Shown: positions 1 through 9,204, numbered from the stretch's first letter. The stretch: DNA of 64,000 nucleotides from Streptococcus sp. 68 (GCF_013277415.1 NZ_VMMX01000012.1:1-64000); one strand, 5' to 3'. Made by a program: numbers and translations. Notes: a model not told the origin generated them from the sequence alone.

Positions 1-25
1 TTTTTTTACTTTTTTGCATGACTTC

Positions 26-505
26 CTAGTGGGTACGGATGTCAAACTCTTTAAACACAATACGTAAGTCTCTTAATACTCTTTGACGCCCTCGAAATCG
101 TTCATTGCTTAAGACGCGTTCTAGTTCTTCTTGTTGCTCTTTAGTTTGTTTGTTTCTATAATCTCTTAGTGTTTCATGAAAGAGATAATAATCATCTAGC
201 CACAGACCGCCCTCACTTATACGATGACTTATCTCACCCACTTCTTCATAAGGTTCTTTATTATATCTTCGTTTGTGGCTCTCTTGTTTACGGATATAGT
301 CTAAAATTCGATTTCGAAACCTGGTTTTGAAATATTTCCTTAAACGAGGGATATCTTCTACAAGCCCTTCTTCTCTACTGATCAATTCATGTAAGCAAAT
401 CATTCCCTCTTGATCCCAGTCCGACAATTCCCATAAATGAAGGTAATATTCATTTCTACACTTATATACAATTCCTTGGACTTCTTCATATAATTCTTTA
501 ATCAT
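26..505 (-). CDS. comX: ComX/SigX, alternative competence sigma factor
   Basis: The 159-residue protein matches streptococcal ComX along its whole length as I remember it (starts MIKELYEEVQG, ends in a VLRDLRIVFKEFDIRTH tail). ComX directs RNA polymerase to cin-box promoters of late competence genes, including the comG operon at 21.5-25.2 kb of this window. Pneumococci carry two comX copies; the one next to nusG/secE/pbp2a corresponds to this setting. A ComE-box-like direct repeat lies upstream at 565-594 and a terminator for nusG separates it from the housekeeping operon, so expression is expected to be ComE-driven. The gene is full length. Confidence 0.96.
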   Translation of the reverse strand: MIKELYEEVQGIVYKCRNEYYLHLWELSDWDQEGMICLHELISREEGLVEDIPRLRKYFKTRFRNRILDYIRKQESHKRRYNKEPYEEVGEISHRISEGGLWLDDYYLFHETLRDYRNKQTKEQQEELERVLSNERFRGRQRVLRDLRIVFKEFDIRTH

Positions 506-564
506 AATGTTCCCCTTTCTAGATACAGTCTAACAGATTCAGAAATACTTTTGGCACATTTCAT

Positions 565-594
565 CCATTCTGTTTCCTACACCGTCTAAACTGC
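565..594 (-). promoter_or_regulatory. ComE-box-like direct repeat upstream of comX
   Basis: Read on the minus strand there is GCAGTTTAG, 12 bases, then ACAGAATGG. This matches the known layout of ComE sites in pneumococcal early competence promoters (two imperfect 9-bp repeats separated by 12 bp). The second repeat is the weaker match. It lies about 60-90 bases upstream of the comX start. That ComE acts here is inferred from position and known comX regulation. Confidence 0.7.
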
Positions 595-596
595 AC

Positions 597-621
597 AAAA
601 AAGAGAGGCTCAGCCTCTCTC
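597..621 (-). terminator. Rho-independent terminator of the rpmG-secE-nusG unit
   Basis: On the minus strand a GAGAGGC / GCCTCTC stem with a 3-base TGA loop is followed by six T. It starts a few bases after the nusG stop and isolates comX from read-through. Confidence 0.9.
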
Positions 622-625
622 AGGG

Positions 626-1162
626 TTATAATTCTGCAATTTGGTTTAGGTTTACTTCTGCAACTGTGTCATTACCAAACATAGAGATAATCATTTTTAC
701 TTTGTTATTATCAATTTCTGTAATCTTACCAGTGTAGTCTGCAAAAGCACCATCAATAATACGTACAGTTTGACCAACCTCAACATCGAAATCAAATTCT
801 TGAACAGTTTGTCCCATAGATATCAAAATGTCACGAATTTCTTGTTCCAATAATGGAGTTGGTTTTGATCTGTTCCCGTGTGATCCGACGAATCCTGTAA
901 CATTTGGTGTATTTCGAACAACAAACCAAGCTTCATCTGTCATGACCATTTCTACAAGAACATAACCTGGAAAGCGATTTTCTTCTACTTCTTTTCTCTT
1001 TCCATTTTTTTCAACTTGCACTGTTTGTGTTGGAATTTCAACGCGTAGAATATTATCCAACATATTGTAGGTTTGTGCACGTTGTAATAGATTTTCTTTT
1101 ACCTTATTTTCATAACCAGAATAAGTTTGTAAGACAAACCATCCTTTATCAAAACTATCCAT
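626..1162 (-). CDS. nusG: Transcription termination/antitermination factor NusG
   Basis: NusG binds RNA polymerase and affects pausing, termination and transcription-translation coupling. The 178-residue product has the NGN domain at the N-terminus (GWFVLQTYSGYENKVKENL) with the RFPGYVLVEM segment, and a C-terminal KOW domain beginning near VGQTVRIIDGAFADYTG. I chose the second ATG (MDSFDKGW) because AAAGGA lies just upstream; the ATG five codons earlier lacks a good ribosome site. It follows secE in the conserved secE-nusG order and ends at the hairpin at 597-621. Confidence 0.96.
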   Translation of the reverse strand: MDSFDKGWFVLQTYSGYENKVKENLLQRAQTYNMLDNILRVEIPTQTVQVEKNGKRKEVEENRFPGYVLVEMVMTDEAWFVVRNTPNVTGFVGSHGNRSKPTPLLEQEIRDILISMGQTVQEFDFDVEVGQTVRIIDGAFADYTGKITEIDNNKVKMIISMFGNDTVAEVNLNQIAEL

Positions 1163-1216
1163 GATATTTCCTTTCATAAATAGAAGATTTCTAGTGTAAT
1201 TAACTCCACTAACCTT

Positions 1217-1393
1217 CTAAAAAATGTTAATAAATCGAATCAAACCTGAAACAATCAACTGGTCAAAAATGTAAATAATTACTACAAAGAAAGCTGTGTA
1301 TTCCATGATAGAACGAAAATCTCTCCAGCTTTCCTTGCGAGTTGGCCATGTTGTGTCTTTAAGAAGTCTAAAAATATCTCCAATAAAACGCAT
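1217..1393 (-). CDS. secE: Preprotein translocase subunit SecE
   Basis: A 58-residue protein beginning MRFIGDIFRLLKDTTWPTR. The WPTR motif before an amphipathic stretch and one C-terminal membrane segment (about residues 33-52, FFVVIIYIFDQLIVSGL) are the SecE hallmarks; Gram-positive SecE usually has this single-span form. SecE is an essential part of the SecYEG channel. It starts 9 bases after the rpmG stop with a GGAGAG ribosome site and precedes nusG. Confidence 0.95.
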   Translation of the reverse strand: MRFIGDIFRLLKDTTWPTRKESWRDFRSIMEYTAFFVVIIYIFDQLIVSGLIRFINIF

Positions 1394-1402
1394 CGCTCTC
1401 TC

Positions 1403-1555
1403 CTATCTCGTTTCTCTGTGTGTAGTATACTTGCCACAATTCTTACAAAATTTATTTACTTCTAGTCGTGTAGGCTTGGGGTTTCCACTAATCTTGATTG
1501 AATAGTTTCTAGAACCACAAACCGCACAAGCTAGGCTTGCTTTTTTTAGTGCCAT
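1403..1555 (-). CDS. rpmG: 50S ribosomal protein L33
   Basis: A 50-residue protein beginning [18 protein letters not shown] with a second pair CKNC near the C-terminus. The two CxxC pairs (CAVC, CKNC) form the zinc ribbon of the zinc-binding L33 type. It sits between pbp2a and secE, the usual streptococcal order. Streptococci typically encode more than one L33 paralogue, so the exact number of this one cannot be decided here. Confidence 0.93.
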   Translation of the reverse strand: MALKKASLACAVCGSRNYSIKISGNPKPTRLEVNKFCKNCGKYTTHRETR

Positions 1556-1607
1556 AACGCCTCCATCTTATCTATTATAACAAGAAAGCTAGGCTTTGAC
1601 AAGCATC

Positions 1608-3803
1608 TTAGCGAAATAGATTGACTACCGAATCCCATATTGTTTGAGCCTTTTCCTTAATCTTCGCATCTGAGATAGCCCGACTAGCCTCATCTACTAG
1701 ACTTTGCGCACGTCCTCGAATATCAGACAAATTATCATCTGTCTGGCTATTATCATTGGTTTGTACTTGTCTTTTTGTGTTAGCTGGTGCAATTCCGTTT
1801 TTCTTATATGCATTTTCAACTGTGAAGGTACTTCCTGGTGTATAAGGTAAAATGGTATTTGCAATATTCCTAAAGACATGGGCTGCACCGTTTGAAGTAG
1901 ATCCTGCTAGATAGTGATTTTCATCAGTGATCGGAAAACCAAGCCAATGACTAATCACCACATCCGGAGTATAACCAATCACCCACTGGTCACTTGTGTA
2001 TTCCGGATTAAAAACAGCTTCGGTTGTACCAGTTTTCCCTGCCATGACATAATCTGCAGGCGATGAACTAATACCGGTTCCGTTGGTGAATGTCCCCAAC
2101 ATCATACTAGTCATCTTGTCAGCTACAGACTTATCAAGCACCCGTTTTTGTGAATTTTTATGGCTAGCAATAACTTGTCCACTAGCATTTTCAATTCTAC
2201 TAATAAAATGAGCTTCCGGCATTAAACCTTCATTGGCAAAAACAGCATATGCTTGAGCCATTTGAAGTGGGTTGGTTTCGACACCACTTCCCAAGGCAAT
2301 ACCAAGAACACGGTCGACCTTTTCCATGTTGAGTCCAAATTTTTCGCCCGCCTCAAAAGCCTTATCAAGGCCCAAATCATTAACAGTGGCAACAGCAGGT
2401 AGATTAAGCGATTCTGCCAAGGCTTGATACATAGGAACTTCTCGACTCGTTTTGATTCCTGCATAGTTATCTACCTTATAGCTGTTATACTGCATGGTAT
2501 GGTTATCCAAGAGCTTATTCAAAGCCCAACCTGCCTCAACTGCTGGCGTATAAACAACTAAAGGCTTAATTGTAGAACCAGGGCTACGTTTTGATTGGGT
2601 TGCATAGTTGAAATTCCGGAATCCAGTTTTATCATTGTCAGCAACTTGACCGACAACTCCACGAACTCCTCCTGTTTTCGGTTCAAGAGCTACACTTCCT
2701 GATTGTGCAAATGTTCCATCCTCTGCCCTCGGAAATAGCGATGTATTTTCATAGACAACCTGCATATTTGCTTGGTAGTTTTGGTCCAGCTCTGTGTAAA
2801 TGCGGTAGCCATTATTGACAATTTCTTCCTCTGTTAGATTATACTTGGAAACGGCTTCGTTAACCACCGCATCAAAGTAAGAAGGATAGCGGTAATCAGA
2901 GATTTTTCCTTCATACTTATCGTGCAATTGCGAAGTCATATCAACTTCTGCAGCTTCGGTTTCTTGGTTTTTATCAATATATCCTGCTGCAACCATATTT
3001 TGCAAGACAGTATCGCGACGATTGGTAGAATCTTCTACAGAATTCAAGGGATTATACAGTTCCGGCCCTTTGAGCATCCCTGCCAGAGTCGCAGCTTGAT
3101 CCAAACTCACTTCTGACGCAGAAACTCCAAAGTATTTCTTACTCGCATCTTCAACGCCCCACACACCATTTCCAAAATAGGCGTTGTTAAGGTACATGGT
3201 TAAGATCTGATCCTTACTATATTTTTTTGTCAATTCTAAGGCAAGGAAAAATTCTTTCGCTTTTCTCTCAACAGTTTGATCCTGTGACAAATAGGCATTT
3301 TTAGCTAGCTGTTGGGTAATAGTAGAACCACCACCTGAACGACCAGCAGTGACAATCGCCAAGAAGAAACGACCATAGTTAATCCCATCATTTTTATAGA
3401 AAGAGCGGTCTTCTGTCGCAATAACGGCATTCTGCAAATTTTTACTGATATCAGTCAATTCAACATAAGTTCCTTTTTGACCAGACAAGGCACCAGCCTC
3501 CTTTTCTTCACGGTCAAAAATGATAGTCCGAGTTTTCAAGGCGTTTTGCAAATCGTTAACATTGGTTGACTTGGCTACAGCAAACAAATAGGTTCCTACT
3601 AACAAGCCTGCACTCAAACCTAGTATAACAACGATTTTCGTTAGATGATAGCGACGCCAGAATTTTCGAATCGGACCCACTTGGGCTAATTTTTTTCGAT
3701 CACTGCGAGAACGACGCAAGCTAGTAGACCCAGAATCCTCTGATTCACTTGTTTCTTTTTTAAAAAGAGAAAGAAATTTCTCGAATAATTTATCTAATTT
3801 CAT
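1608..3803 (-). CDS. pbp2a: Class A penicillin-binding protein 2a
   Basis: A bifunctional peptidoglycan synthase of 731 residues. It has a basic cytoplasmic tail and one membrane anchor (about 55-78, IVVILGLSAGLLVGTYLFAVA). A GT51 glycosyltransferase domain follows, with ATEDRSFYKNDGINYGRF and GGSTITQQLAKN. The transpeptidase domain has the active-site STIK (within RSPGSTIKPLVVY), SLN and KTGT motifs. All catalytic boxes are present and the length is normal for PBP2a. The downstream rpmG-secE-nusG genes follow on the same strand with 52 bases between pbp2a and rpmG. Confidence 0.95.
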   Translation of the reverse strand: MKLDKLFEKFLSLFKKETSESEDSGSTSLRRSRSDRKKLAQVGPIRKFWRRYHLTKIVVILGLSAGLLVGTYLFAVAKSTNVNDLQNALKTRTIIFDREEKEAGALSGQKGTYVELTDISKNLQNAVIATEDRSFYKNDGINYGRFFLAIVTAGRSGGGSTITQQLAKNAYLSQDQTVERKAKEFFLALELTKKYSKDQILTMYLNNAYFGNGVWGVEDASKKYFGVSASEVSLDQAATLAGMLKGPELYNPLNSVEDSTNRRDTVLQNMVAAGYIDKNQETEAAEVDMTSQLHDKYEGKISDYRYPSYFDAVVNEAVSKYNLTEEEIVNNGYRIYTELDQNYQANMQVVYENTSLFPRAEDGTFAQSGSVALEPKTGGVRGVVGQVADNDKTGFRNFNYATQSKRSPGSTIKPLVVYTPAVEAGWALNKLLDNHTMQYNSYKVDNYAGIKTSREVPMYQALAESLNLPAVATVNDLGLDKAFEAGEKFGLNMEKVDRVLGIALGSGVETNPLQMAQAYAVFANEGLMPEAHFISRIENASGQVIASHKNSQKRVLDKSVADKMTSMMLGTFTNGTGISSSPADYVMAGKTGTTEAVFNPEYTSDQWVIGYTPDVVISHWLGFPITDENHYLAGSTSNGAAHVFRNIANTILPYTPGSTFTVENAYKKNGIAPANTKRQVQTNDNSQTDDNLSDIRGRAQSLVDEASRAISDAKIKEKAQTIWDSVVNLFR

Positions 3804-3854
3804 GCGTTTATTTTATCATCTTCATCATAGGAAGACAAGAATTTAGCTATTTCC

Positions 3855-3890
3855 TATCCAAATAGGGCTTTTTTTGTTACAATATCTGTA
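3855..3890 (+). promoter_or_regulatory. Extended -10 promoter of the pseudouridine synthase gene
   Basis: TGTTACAAT (3875-3883) is an extended -10 element (TGn followed by TACAAT). A start point 7 bases downstream would fall on the A of the ATG at 3890, so the mRNA would be leaderless. No convincing -35 is seen at the usual distance. Confidence 0.5.
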
Positions 3891-4765
3891 TGAAATTCAC
3901 TTTTACTTTACCAGACTCTCTATCTCAAATAACGGTTAAGCAATTACTGGAGGAACAACTCCTCATTCCTAGAAAAATTCGGCATTTTTTGAGAATCAAG
4001 AAACATATTTTGATTAATCAGCGAGAAGTTCATTGGAACGAGATGGTAAGTCCTGGAGATGTTTGCCAGTTGACTTTTGATGAGGAAGATTATCCCAAAA
4101 AGGAAATTCCTTGGGGCAACCCAAATCTCGTTCAGGAAGTTTATCAAGATCAACACTTGGTTATTGTGAACAAACCAGAGGGGATGAAAACACATGGTAA
4201 TCAGCCAAACGAAATCGCCCTTCTTAACCATGTCAGTGCCTATGTTGGCCAAACCTGCTATGTCGTTCATCGTCTGGACATGGAAACCAGTGGTTTAGTT
4301 CTCTTTGCCAAAAATCCTTTTATCCTACCTATTCTCAATCGCTTATTGGAGAAAAAAGAGATTTCTAGGGAATATTGGGCACAGGTCGACGGACATACCA
4401 ACAGCAAAGAACTTGTTTTCAAAGACAAAATTGGGCGTGATCGCCATGACCGCAGAAAACGAATAGTTGATACAAAAAATGGGCAATATGCTGAAACGCA
4501 TGTAAGCAGATTAAAGCAATTCTCAAACAAGACTTCATTAGTTCGTTGCAAACTAAAGACAGGTCGAACACATCAAATCCGTGTGCACCTTTCACATCAT
4601 AATCTTCCTATCTTGGGTGACCCTCTCTATAATAGTAAATCAAAAACAAATCGCCTTATGCTCCACGCCTTTCGACTTTCCTTTACCCATCCGCTTACAT
4701 TAGAGAAATTAAGCTTCAATGCACTTTCAGATACTTTCGAAAGAGAATTAAAAAAGAATGGATGA
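3890..4765 (+). CDS. RluA/RluD-family rRNA or tRNA pseudouridine synthase
   Basis: The 291-residue protein has an S4-like N-terminal region (about 14-60, VKQLLEEQLLIPRKIRHFLR) and the pseudouridine synthase core. The core carries HRLDMETSGLVLFAK (about 127-141), which contains the catalytic aspartate, and GRTHQIRVH near 225. These enzymes isomerise specific uridines in rRNA or tRNA. Which uridine is modified cannot be read from the sequence. It is divergent from pbp2a, convergent with gapA and apparently monocistronic. No Shine-Dalgarno is visible before the ATG, consistent with a leaderless mRNA. Confidence 0.9.
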   Translation: MKFTFTLPDSLSQITVKQLLEEQLLIPRKIRHFLRIKKHILINQREVHWNEMVSPGDVCQLTFDEEDYPKKEIPWGNPNLVQEVYQDQHLVIVNKPEGMKTHGNQPNEIALLNHVSAYVGQTCYVVHRLDMETSGLVLFAKNPFILPILNRLLEKKEISREYWAQVDGHTNSKELVFKDKIGRDRHDRRKRIVDTKNGQYAETHVSRLKQFSNKTSLVRCKLKTGRTHQIRVHLSHHNLPILGDPLYNSKSKTNRLMLHAFRLSFTHPLTLEKLSFNALSDTFERELKKNG

Positions 4766-4786
4766 TTGTTGTGTCATCCATTTTTC
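4757..4786 (+). terminator. Terminator of the pseudouridine synthase gene
   Basis: A 9-bp stem AATGGATGA / TCATCCATT overlaps the stop codon and is followed by a T run. Confidence 0.85.
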
Positions 4787-4794
4787 TATATAAG

Positions 4795-4823
4795 AAAAGC
4801 AAGACCAAGAGGCCTTGCTTTTT
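4795..4823. terminator. Terminator between convergent genes, serving gapA
   Basis: An AAAAGCAAG / CTTGCTTTT stem has A/T runs on both sides, so it can act in both directions. It lies 13 bases past the gapA stop. Confidence 0.8.
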
Positions 4824-4836
4824 ATCGACTCAAGAA

Positions 4837-5847
4837 TTATTTAGCGATTTTTGCGAAGTATTCAAGAGTACGAACAAGTTGTGCAGTGTATGACATTTCG
4901 TTGTCGTACCATGATACAACTTTAACCAATTGTTTACCGTCAACGTCAAGAACTTTAGTTTGAGTTGCGTCAAACAATGAACCGTAAGACATACCTAGGA
5001 TATCTGAAGATACGATTGGATCTTCAGTGTATCCGTATGATTCGTTTGAAGCTGCTTTCATAGCTGCGTTCACTTCGTCAACAGTAACGTTCTTTTCAAG
5101 AACTGCTACCAACTCAGTTACAGAACCTGCTGGAACAGGAACACGTTGAGCAGCTCCGTCCAATTTACCGTTCAATTCTGGGATTACAAGACCGATAGCT
5201 TTTGCAGCACCAGTTGAGTTAGGAACGATGTTTACAGCACCAGCGCGAGCACGGCGAAGGTCACCACCACGGTGTGGTCCGTCAAGAATCATTTGGTCAC
5301 CAGTGTAAGCGTGGATAGTAGTCATCAATCCTTCTACAACACCAAAGTTGTCTTGAAGAGCTTTAGCCATTGGAGCCAAGCAGTTTGTAGTACATGAAGC
5401 ACCTGAGATAACTGTTTCAGTACCGTCAAGAACGTCGTGGTTAGTGTTGAATACAACTGTTTTAACGTCGTTTCCACCAGGAGCAGTGATAACAACTTTT
5501 TTAGCTCCACCAGCGTGCAAGTGTTTTTCAGCAGCTGCTTTCTTAGCAAAGAAACCAGTAGCTTCAAGAACGATTTCTACACCGTCGTTAGCCCAGTCGA
5601 TTTGTTCTGGATCACGTTCAGCAGAAACTTTGATGAATTTACCGTTAACTTCAAATCCACCTTCTTTAACTTCAACAGTACCGTCGAAACGACCTTGAGT
5701 TGTGTCGTATTTCAACAAGTGTGCAAGCATAACTGGATCTGTAAGGTCGTTGATACGAGTAACTTCAACACCTTCTACGTTTTGGATACGACGGAAAGCA
5801 AGACGACCGATACGTCCGAAACCGTTAATACCAACTTTAACTACCAT
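4837..5847 (-). CDS. gapA: Glyceraldehyde-3-phosphate dehydrogenase
   Basis: Phosphorylating GAPDH of glycolysis, 336 residues. It begins [20 protein letters not shown] (NAD-binding Rossmann fold) and contains the catalytic-cysteine motif [12 protein letters not shown] and the late [19 protein letters not shown] segment. I chose the start at 5847 because an AAGGAGG site lies just upstream; the longer open frame adds 24 unrelated residues. Synonymous codons look strongly biased, as expected for a very highly expressed gene. It is monocistronic, ending at the hairpin at 4795-4823. Confidence 0.98.
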   Translation of the reverse strand: MVVKVGINGFGRIGRLAFRRIQNVEGVEVTRINDLTDPVMLAHLLKYDTTQGRFDGTVEVKEGGFEVNGKFIKVSAERDPEQIDWANDGVEIVLEATGFFAKKAAAEKHLHAGGAKKVVITAPGGNDVKTVVFNTNHDVLDGTETVISGASCTTNCLAPMAKALQDNFGVVEGLMTTIHAYTGDQMILDGPHRGGDLRRARAGAVNIVPNSTGAAKAIGLVIPELNGKLDGAAQRVPVPAGSVTELVAVLEKNVTVDEVNAAMKAASNESYGYTEDPIVSSDILGMSYGSLFDATQTKVLDVDGKQLVKVVSWYDNEMSYTAQLVRTLEYFAKIAK

Positions 5848-6023
5848 TAGTGATTTCCTCCTTATGAAAATCATGAAATTTTTATTGTGAAAAGAGTAAC
5901 TTGAATCACTACAAATCACCTTTCAACAAACCTATTATATAACTATTTAAGTTTAATTGCAAGTACGGGCATTGTTTTTCTATGTTAGTTTCTTTTTAAG
6001 GCTATAAATCAAGAACTTCCTTA

Positions 6024-7325
6024 CTATTCATATCGTAGCGATTCTACAGGATCCATTTTACTAATTTTACGCGCTGGGAAGTAGGCTGAGACATAACCAA
6101 GTAATAGAGCGAAAGCTAGAGTTCCTAAAACAGATAACAAATTTAATTCAAAAACCTTCGTGATGGATGGGTAAAAGTGATTTACAACCGCATTCGCCAA
6201 ACTTCCCACCCCTTGTGCAACCAAAAAGGCCAGTAGCAAGGCGATTCCTACAATCCAGATAGCCTCGTAAATAAAAATTCCTTTGACATCACGATTTTGA
6301 TAACCAACTGCCTTCATGACACCTATTTCCTTAGAACGTTGCATGATATTGATGTAAATGATAATACCAATCATGACCGCTGCTACCACAATAGCTTGTG
6401 AGGAAAGCACAATCAACAATCCCTGAATGACACGAATAAAGGTAATCACAATATCAAGAACCTTCTGTTGAGAAAGAACAGTATACTTCTTATTTTTCTG
6501 TAATTCTTCTGTTACCGTTTTTGTCTGTGATGGATCTTTGAGTTCCAAGATAAAATAAGATACAGCTTTTGTAAATCCAGCCTCTTTCAAAATCGTTTCC
6601 ATTTGATGAGACGGCATGAAACTGTTGCTGTCCTCCATGTCATCTTCATCATTGATCACACGCACAATCTTTGTTTGAAATTGAGCAGTCTTGCTAGCTT
6701 CGGCAGCATTTTCTACAATACTTGCTGAGACTGATTTGCCAATAACATCACTAGCTGTCAGATTTTTTCCTGTCTGTTCATTCCAATTTTTTAGTAAGCT
6801 GATTGGAATCGTTAAGCCTTGTTCATTTGCATCAGTATAGAGGGAGCCAGCCAACACTTTGTCCGTCTCATTACTACTAACAGAGATACTTGTATCCTCA
6901 TAGAGACTCACTACTTGAGCATAAGAAGGCATCGTTTGACTCAGATCCATTTTTTGCCCATCTATAGTCATATTTGACATGGTCATCCCAAAAGGACTCT
7001 CCAAATATTTAATAGCTTCTTTTCCAACTGTATCTGTGATATAGTTCTTATCATCTTGGTTCAAAAAGCCTCGTCCAACATTTTTTGTGTTTAAAGCAAT
7101 CTGAACTTGAGAAGGGATTTGACCTCCATTCGTATTTTCATCAATCATCGAAATCAATGCATTTCCCAAGCCGAAAGAAATTAAGACTCCTACAAAACCG
7201 ATTGAGGTTGCTAGCGCAATCAATAGGTTACGCCACTTTCTTTCCAGAAAGTTATTTAAAGAAAGTTTGAATTTATTTTTCAATGATAATCCTTTATTTT
7301 TTGACTTCTTCAACGACTTCACCAT
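6024..7325 (-). CDS. ABC transporter permease, MacB/FtsX family
   Basis: A 433-residue membrane protein. One membrane helix near residues 34-55 is followed by an extracellular domain of about 240 residues, then three C-terminal helices (about 290-330, 350-375, 395-420). This is the MacB/FtsX fold, ending in the family's YFPARKISKMDPVESLRYE signature. Such permeases pair with a dedicated ATPase and export or sense peptides, antibiotics or lipoproteins. The ATPase gene overlaps it by 32 bases. The substrate is unknown. No obvious terminator follows the gene. Confidence 0.88.
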   Translation of the reverse strand: MVKSLKKSKNKGLSLKNKFKLSLNNFLERKWRNLLIALATSIGFVGVLISFGLGNALISMIDENTNGGQIPSQVQIALNTKNVGRGFLNQDDKNYITDTVGKEAIKYLESPFGMTMSNMTIDGQKMDLSQTMPSYAQVVSLYEDTSISVSSNETDKVLAGSLYTDANEQGLTIPISLLKNWNEQTGKNLTASDVIGKSVSASIVENAAEASKTAQFQTKIVRVINDEDDMEDSNSFMPSHQMETILKEAGFTKAVSYFILELKDPSQTKTVTEELQKNKKYTVLSQQKVLDIVITFIRVIQGLLIVLSSQAIVVAAVMIGIIIYINIMQRSKEIGVMKAVGYQNRDVKGIFIYEAIWIVGIALLLAFLVAQGVGSLANAVVNHFYPSITKVFELNLLSVLGTLAFALLLGYVSAYFPARKISKMDPVESLRYE

Positions 7326-7977
7326 CCTTCATTTTGATAATCACATCTGCATATTCAGCAACCTCTGGATTATGGGTTACGATCAATACTGTTTTCCCTG
7401 TTTGGGCTAATTTTTTAAACACTTCCAATACCATTTCTTGGGATTGAGAATCCAGCGAACCCGTTGGCTCATCTGCTACAATCATATCTGGCTGATTTAC
7501 CAGTGCACGCGCGATTGCTACACGTTGCTTTTGCCCACCAGAAAGTTGTTTAACATTTTTAGCTACAAAAGGCTCCATGCCTAAGTTACTTAATTGCTCC
7601 TTTGCAATCATTGTCATCTCCCTGTCAGATAAATCTTTGACATAGAGAGGTAGCTTGACATTGTCCAAGACAGACTGATGAGGAATGAGGTTAAAGTTTT
7701 GAAACACAAATCCAATCTTATCTTTACGAAATTGAGTTAGTTCAATCTCTGATAAGTCACGGAGGGATTCCCCTTTAAACTCTAAATCTCCTTCATATTG
7801 TCTATCTAAACCGCTGATGATATTGAGTAGACTGGTTTTGCCACAGCCTGATGGACCGTAAATCGCTGTAATTTTACCTTTTGCAATCTGCAGGTTTATA
7901 TTTCTTAGAGCCTGCTCTTGATGTTTACCGTCCAAAGTGTAAAACTTTGAAATATTTCTAATGGATAAAATGGACAT
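7294..7977 (-). CDS. ABC transporter ATP-binding protein (MacB/LolD type)
   Basis: The ATPase of 227 residues drives the permease at 6024-7325. Walker A is GPSGCGKTSL, the Q-loop lies in GFVFQNFNLIPHQSV, the signature is LSGGQKQRVAIARAL, Walker B is MIVADEPTGSLD, and the switch histidine is in VTHNPEVA. I use the start MSILSIRN, preceded by AAGGGGGAAAGA; an upstream in-frame ATG at 8010 has no comparable ribosome site. It is translated into the permease gene with overlap, so the two form one operon. The adjacent HTH regulator may control it. Confidence 0.92.
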   Translation of the reverse strand: MSILSIRNISKFYTLDGKHQEQALRNINLQIAKGKITAIYGPSGCGKTSLLNIISGLDRQYEGDLEFKGESLRDLSEIELTQFRKDKIGFVFQNFNLIPHQSVLDNVKLPLYVKDLSDREMTMIAKEQLSNLGMEPFVAKNVKQLSGGQKQRVAIARALVNQPDMIVADEPTGSLDSQSQEMVLEVFKKLAQTGKTVLIVTHNPEVAEYADVIIKMKDGEVVEEVKK

Positions 7978-8123
7978 TCTTTCCCCCTTGTTTAAAACTG
8001 TTGTCGTCATACATCACACTTATAGAAAATCCTTCAAGCTACATCAGCACTGATTGCCACTATGAACCTACTGCTTAGAATTTTCTCTCTATTGCCTAGT
8101 TTGCTTCTGGATGTATATCAAGT

Positions 8124-8229
8124 AATACTCTTCGAAAATCTCTTCAAACCACGTCAACGTCGCCTTGCCGTACTCAAGTACAGCCTGCGGCTAGTTTCCT
8201 AGTTTGCTCTTTGATTTTCATTGAGTATA
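8124..8229 (+). repeat. BOX-type repeat element, A-C form without a clear boxB
   Basis: The segment opens with the boxA signature (ATACTCTTCGAAAATCTCTT then CAAACCACGTCAACGTCGCC). It closes with the boxC signature (CAGCCTGCGGCTAGTTTCCT then AGTTTGCTCTTTGATTTTCA). BOX elements are small mobile-looking repeats of S. pneumoniae and close relatives. This copy is about 106 bases and is shorter than full A-B-C forms: the middle is collapsed. It occupies most of the 315-base space between the ABC genes and the regulator; the rest of that space shows nothing else I recognise. Confidence 0.85.
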
Positions 8230-8292
8230 AAATTCATTGTAACAAAAAAGCGGCATTCCCTCAATGACAGAAATGTCACTCCTATAAAGCAT

Positions 8293-9204
8293 TTAACAAT
8301 ACCTTTCTAAGTCTTCGCTCCATTCCTTATCTAAACTAACGATTAACTTCTCATTGCCAAACATCCTCGCCATCATTTTTGCTTCTTCATACTTTTGTTT
8401 TGCCGTATTATAATCAGTCTGAAGATAATATTTCCACTCCACCATCAAGACAATCGGTTGCTTTTGGAAATCTCGTGTTTTTTCAGAAATCCAATTAAGT
8501 TTTTCCACAGCTAACTTAAATAACTCTAAGTCATTCAATAATTCACAACTTCCCAGCCCTGCAAATAACACATCACGAACAAGAAATAAATCGTCCGTAC
8601 CGCTATTTTCTACGTTATTACACACTTTTTGAAACATTAATTGAAGTTTCTGCTGTTCGCTAATAGATAACTGTCCTTTTTTTATATTTTCTAAATAACT
8701 ACATAAAAAATACAATCGAATTTTCAAAAGATCTGAAAACGAAAATTCTCTTTGATTCCATAGTTCCTCAAAAGATTCATCTAAAAGCGCTATTCCATAC
8801 TGTTCATTATCCGTCGCTCTCACTTCATCTATTGCTTGAAGACAATCCACTATCATCTTCTCATCACGTGGCAAATCATCATAAAAATTCTCAAAAATCT
8901 CATCGAAATATTCTTCCTTTTGTTCCTGCAACTCCTTGTCTCCATAGTCAGGATGATGTAAAAGAAAGTACTTTAATTCTTGGTAGCGTTTAGGCAATTC
9001 CTTATAATCTGGCATCAAGACATAGGACGGAATTTCTAATCGATCTGCAATATATTCTAGGGTTTTTATCGTCGGTCGAAATTCTCCTTTTTCGATCCTC
9101 ACCAACTGACGGACTGATAATTCAGACTCATCCCCGCAAAATACTGGGCGACTAAGCCCTTTTTCCTCTCTTAAACCTCTTACTTTTTCACCAAAACTGT
9201 TCAT
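8293..9204 (-). CDS. HTH transcriptional regulator, PlcR/TprA-like (RRNPP type)
   Basis: A 303-residue protein. The N-terminal XRE helix-turn-helix (about 5-60, GEKVRGLREEKGLSRPVFC...SVRQLVRIEKGEFRPTIKTLEYIADRL) is followed by about 230 residues of helical repeats. The latter include a TPR-like DYNTAKQKYEEAKMMARMFGN. This architecture fits RRNPP regulators (PlcR, TprA, Rgg relatives) that bind short exported signalling peptides. It lies 315 bases upstream of the ABC exporter genes on the same strand, so the exporter is a candidate target. I found no clear cognate peptide gene beside it. Peptide control is inferred from architecture only. Confidence 0.75.
   Translation of the reverse strand: MNSFGEKVRGLREEKGLSRPVFCGDESELSVRQLVRIEKGEFRPTIKTLEYIADRLEIPSYVLMPDYKELPKRYQELKYFLLHHPDYGDKELQEQKEEYFDEIFENFYDDLPRDEKMIVDCLQAIDEVRATDNEQYGIALLDESFEELWNQREFSFSDLLKIRLYFLCSYLENIKKGQLSISEQQKLQLMFQKVCNNVENSGTDDLFLVRDVLFAGLGSCELLNDLELFKLAVEKLNWISEKTRDFQKQPIVLMVEWKYYLQTDYNTAKQKYEEAKMMARMFGNEKLIVSLDKEWSEDLERYC

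Noticed and set aside
1..25. rRNA or tRNA near comX
   Set aside because: One pneumococcal comX copy lies next to an rRNA operon, but nothing of it is visible in the 25 bases before this comX.
4766..4963. 65-codon plus-strand frame after the pseudouridine synthase gene
   Set aside because: It runs through two terminator hairpins into antisense of gapA and has no start signal.
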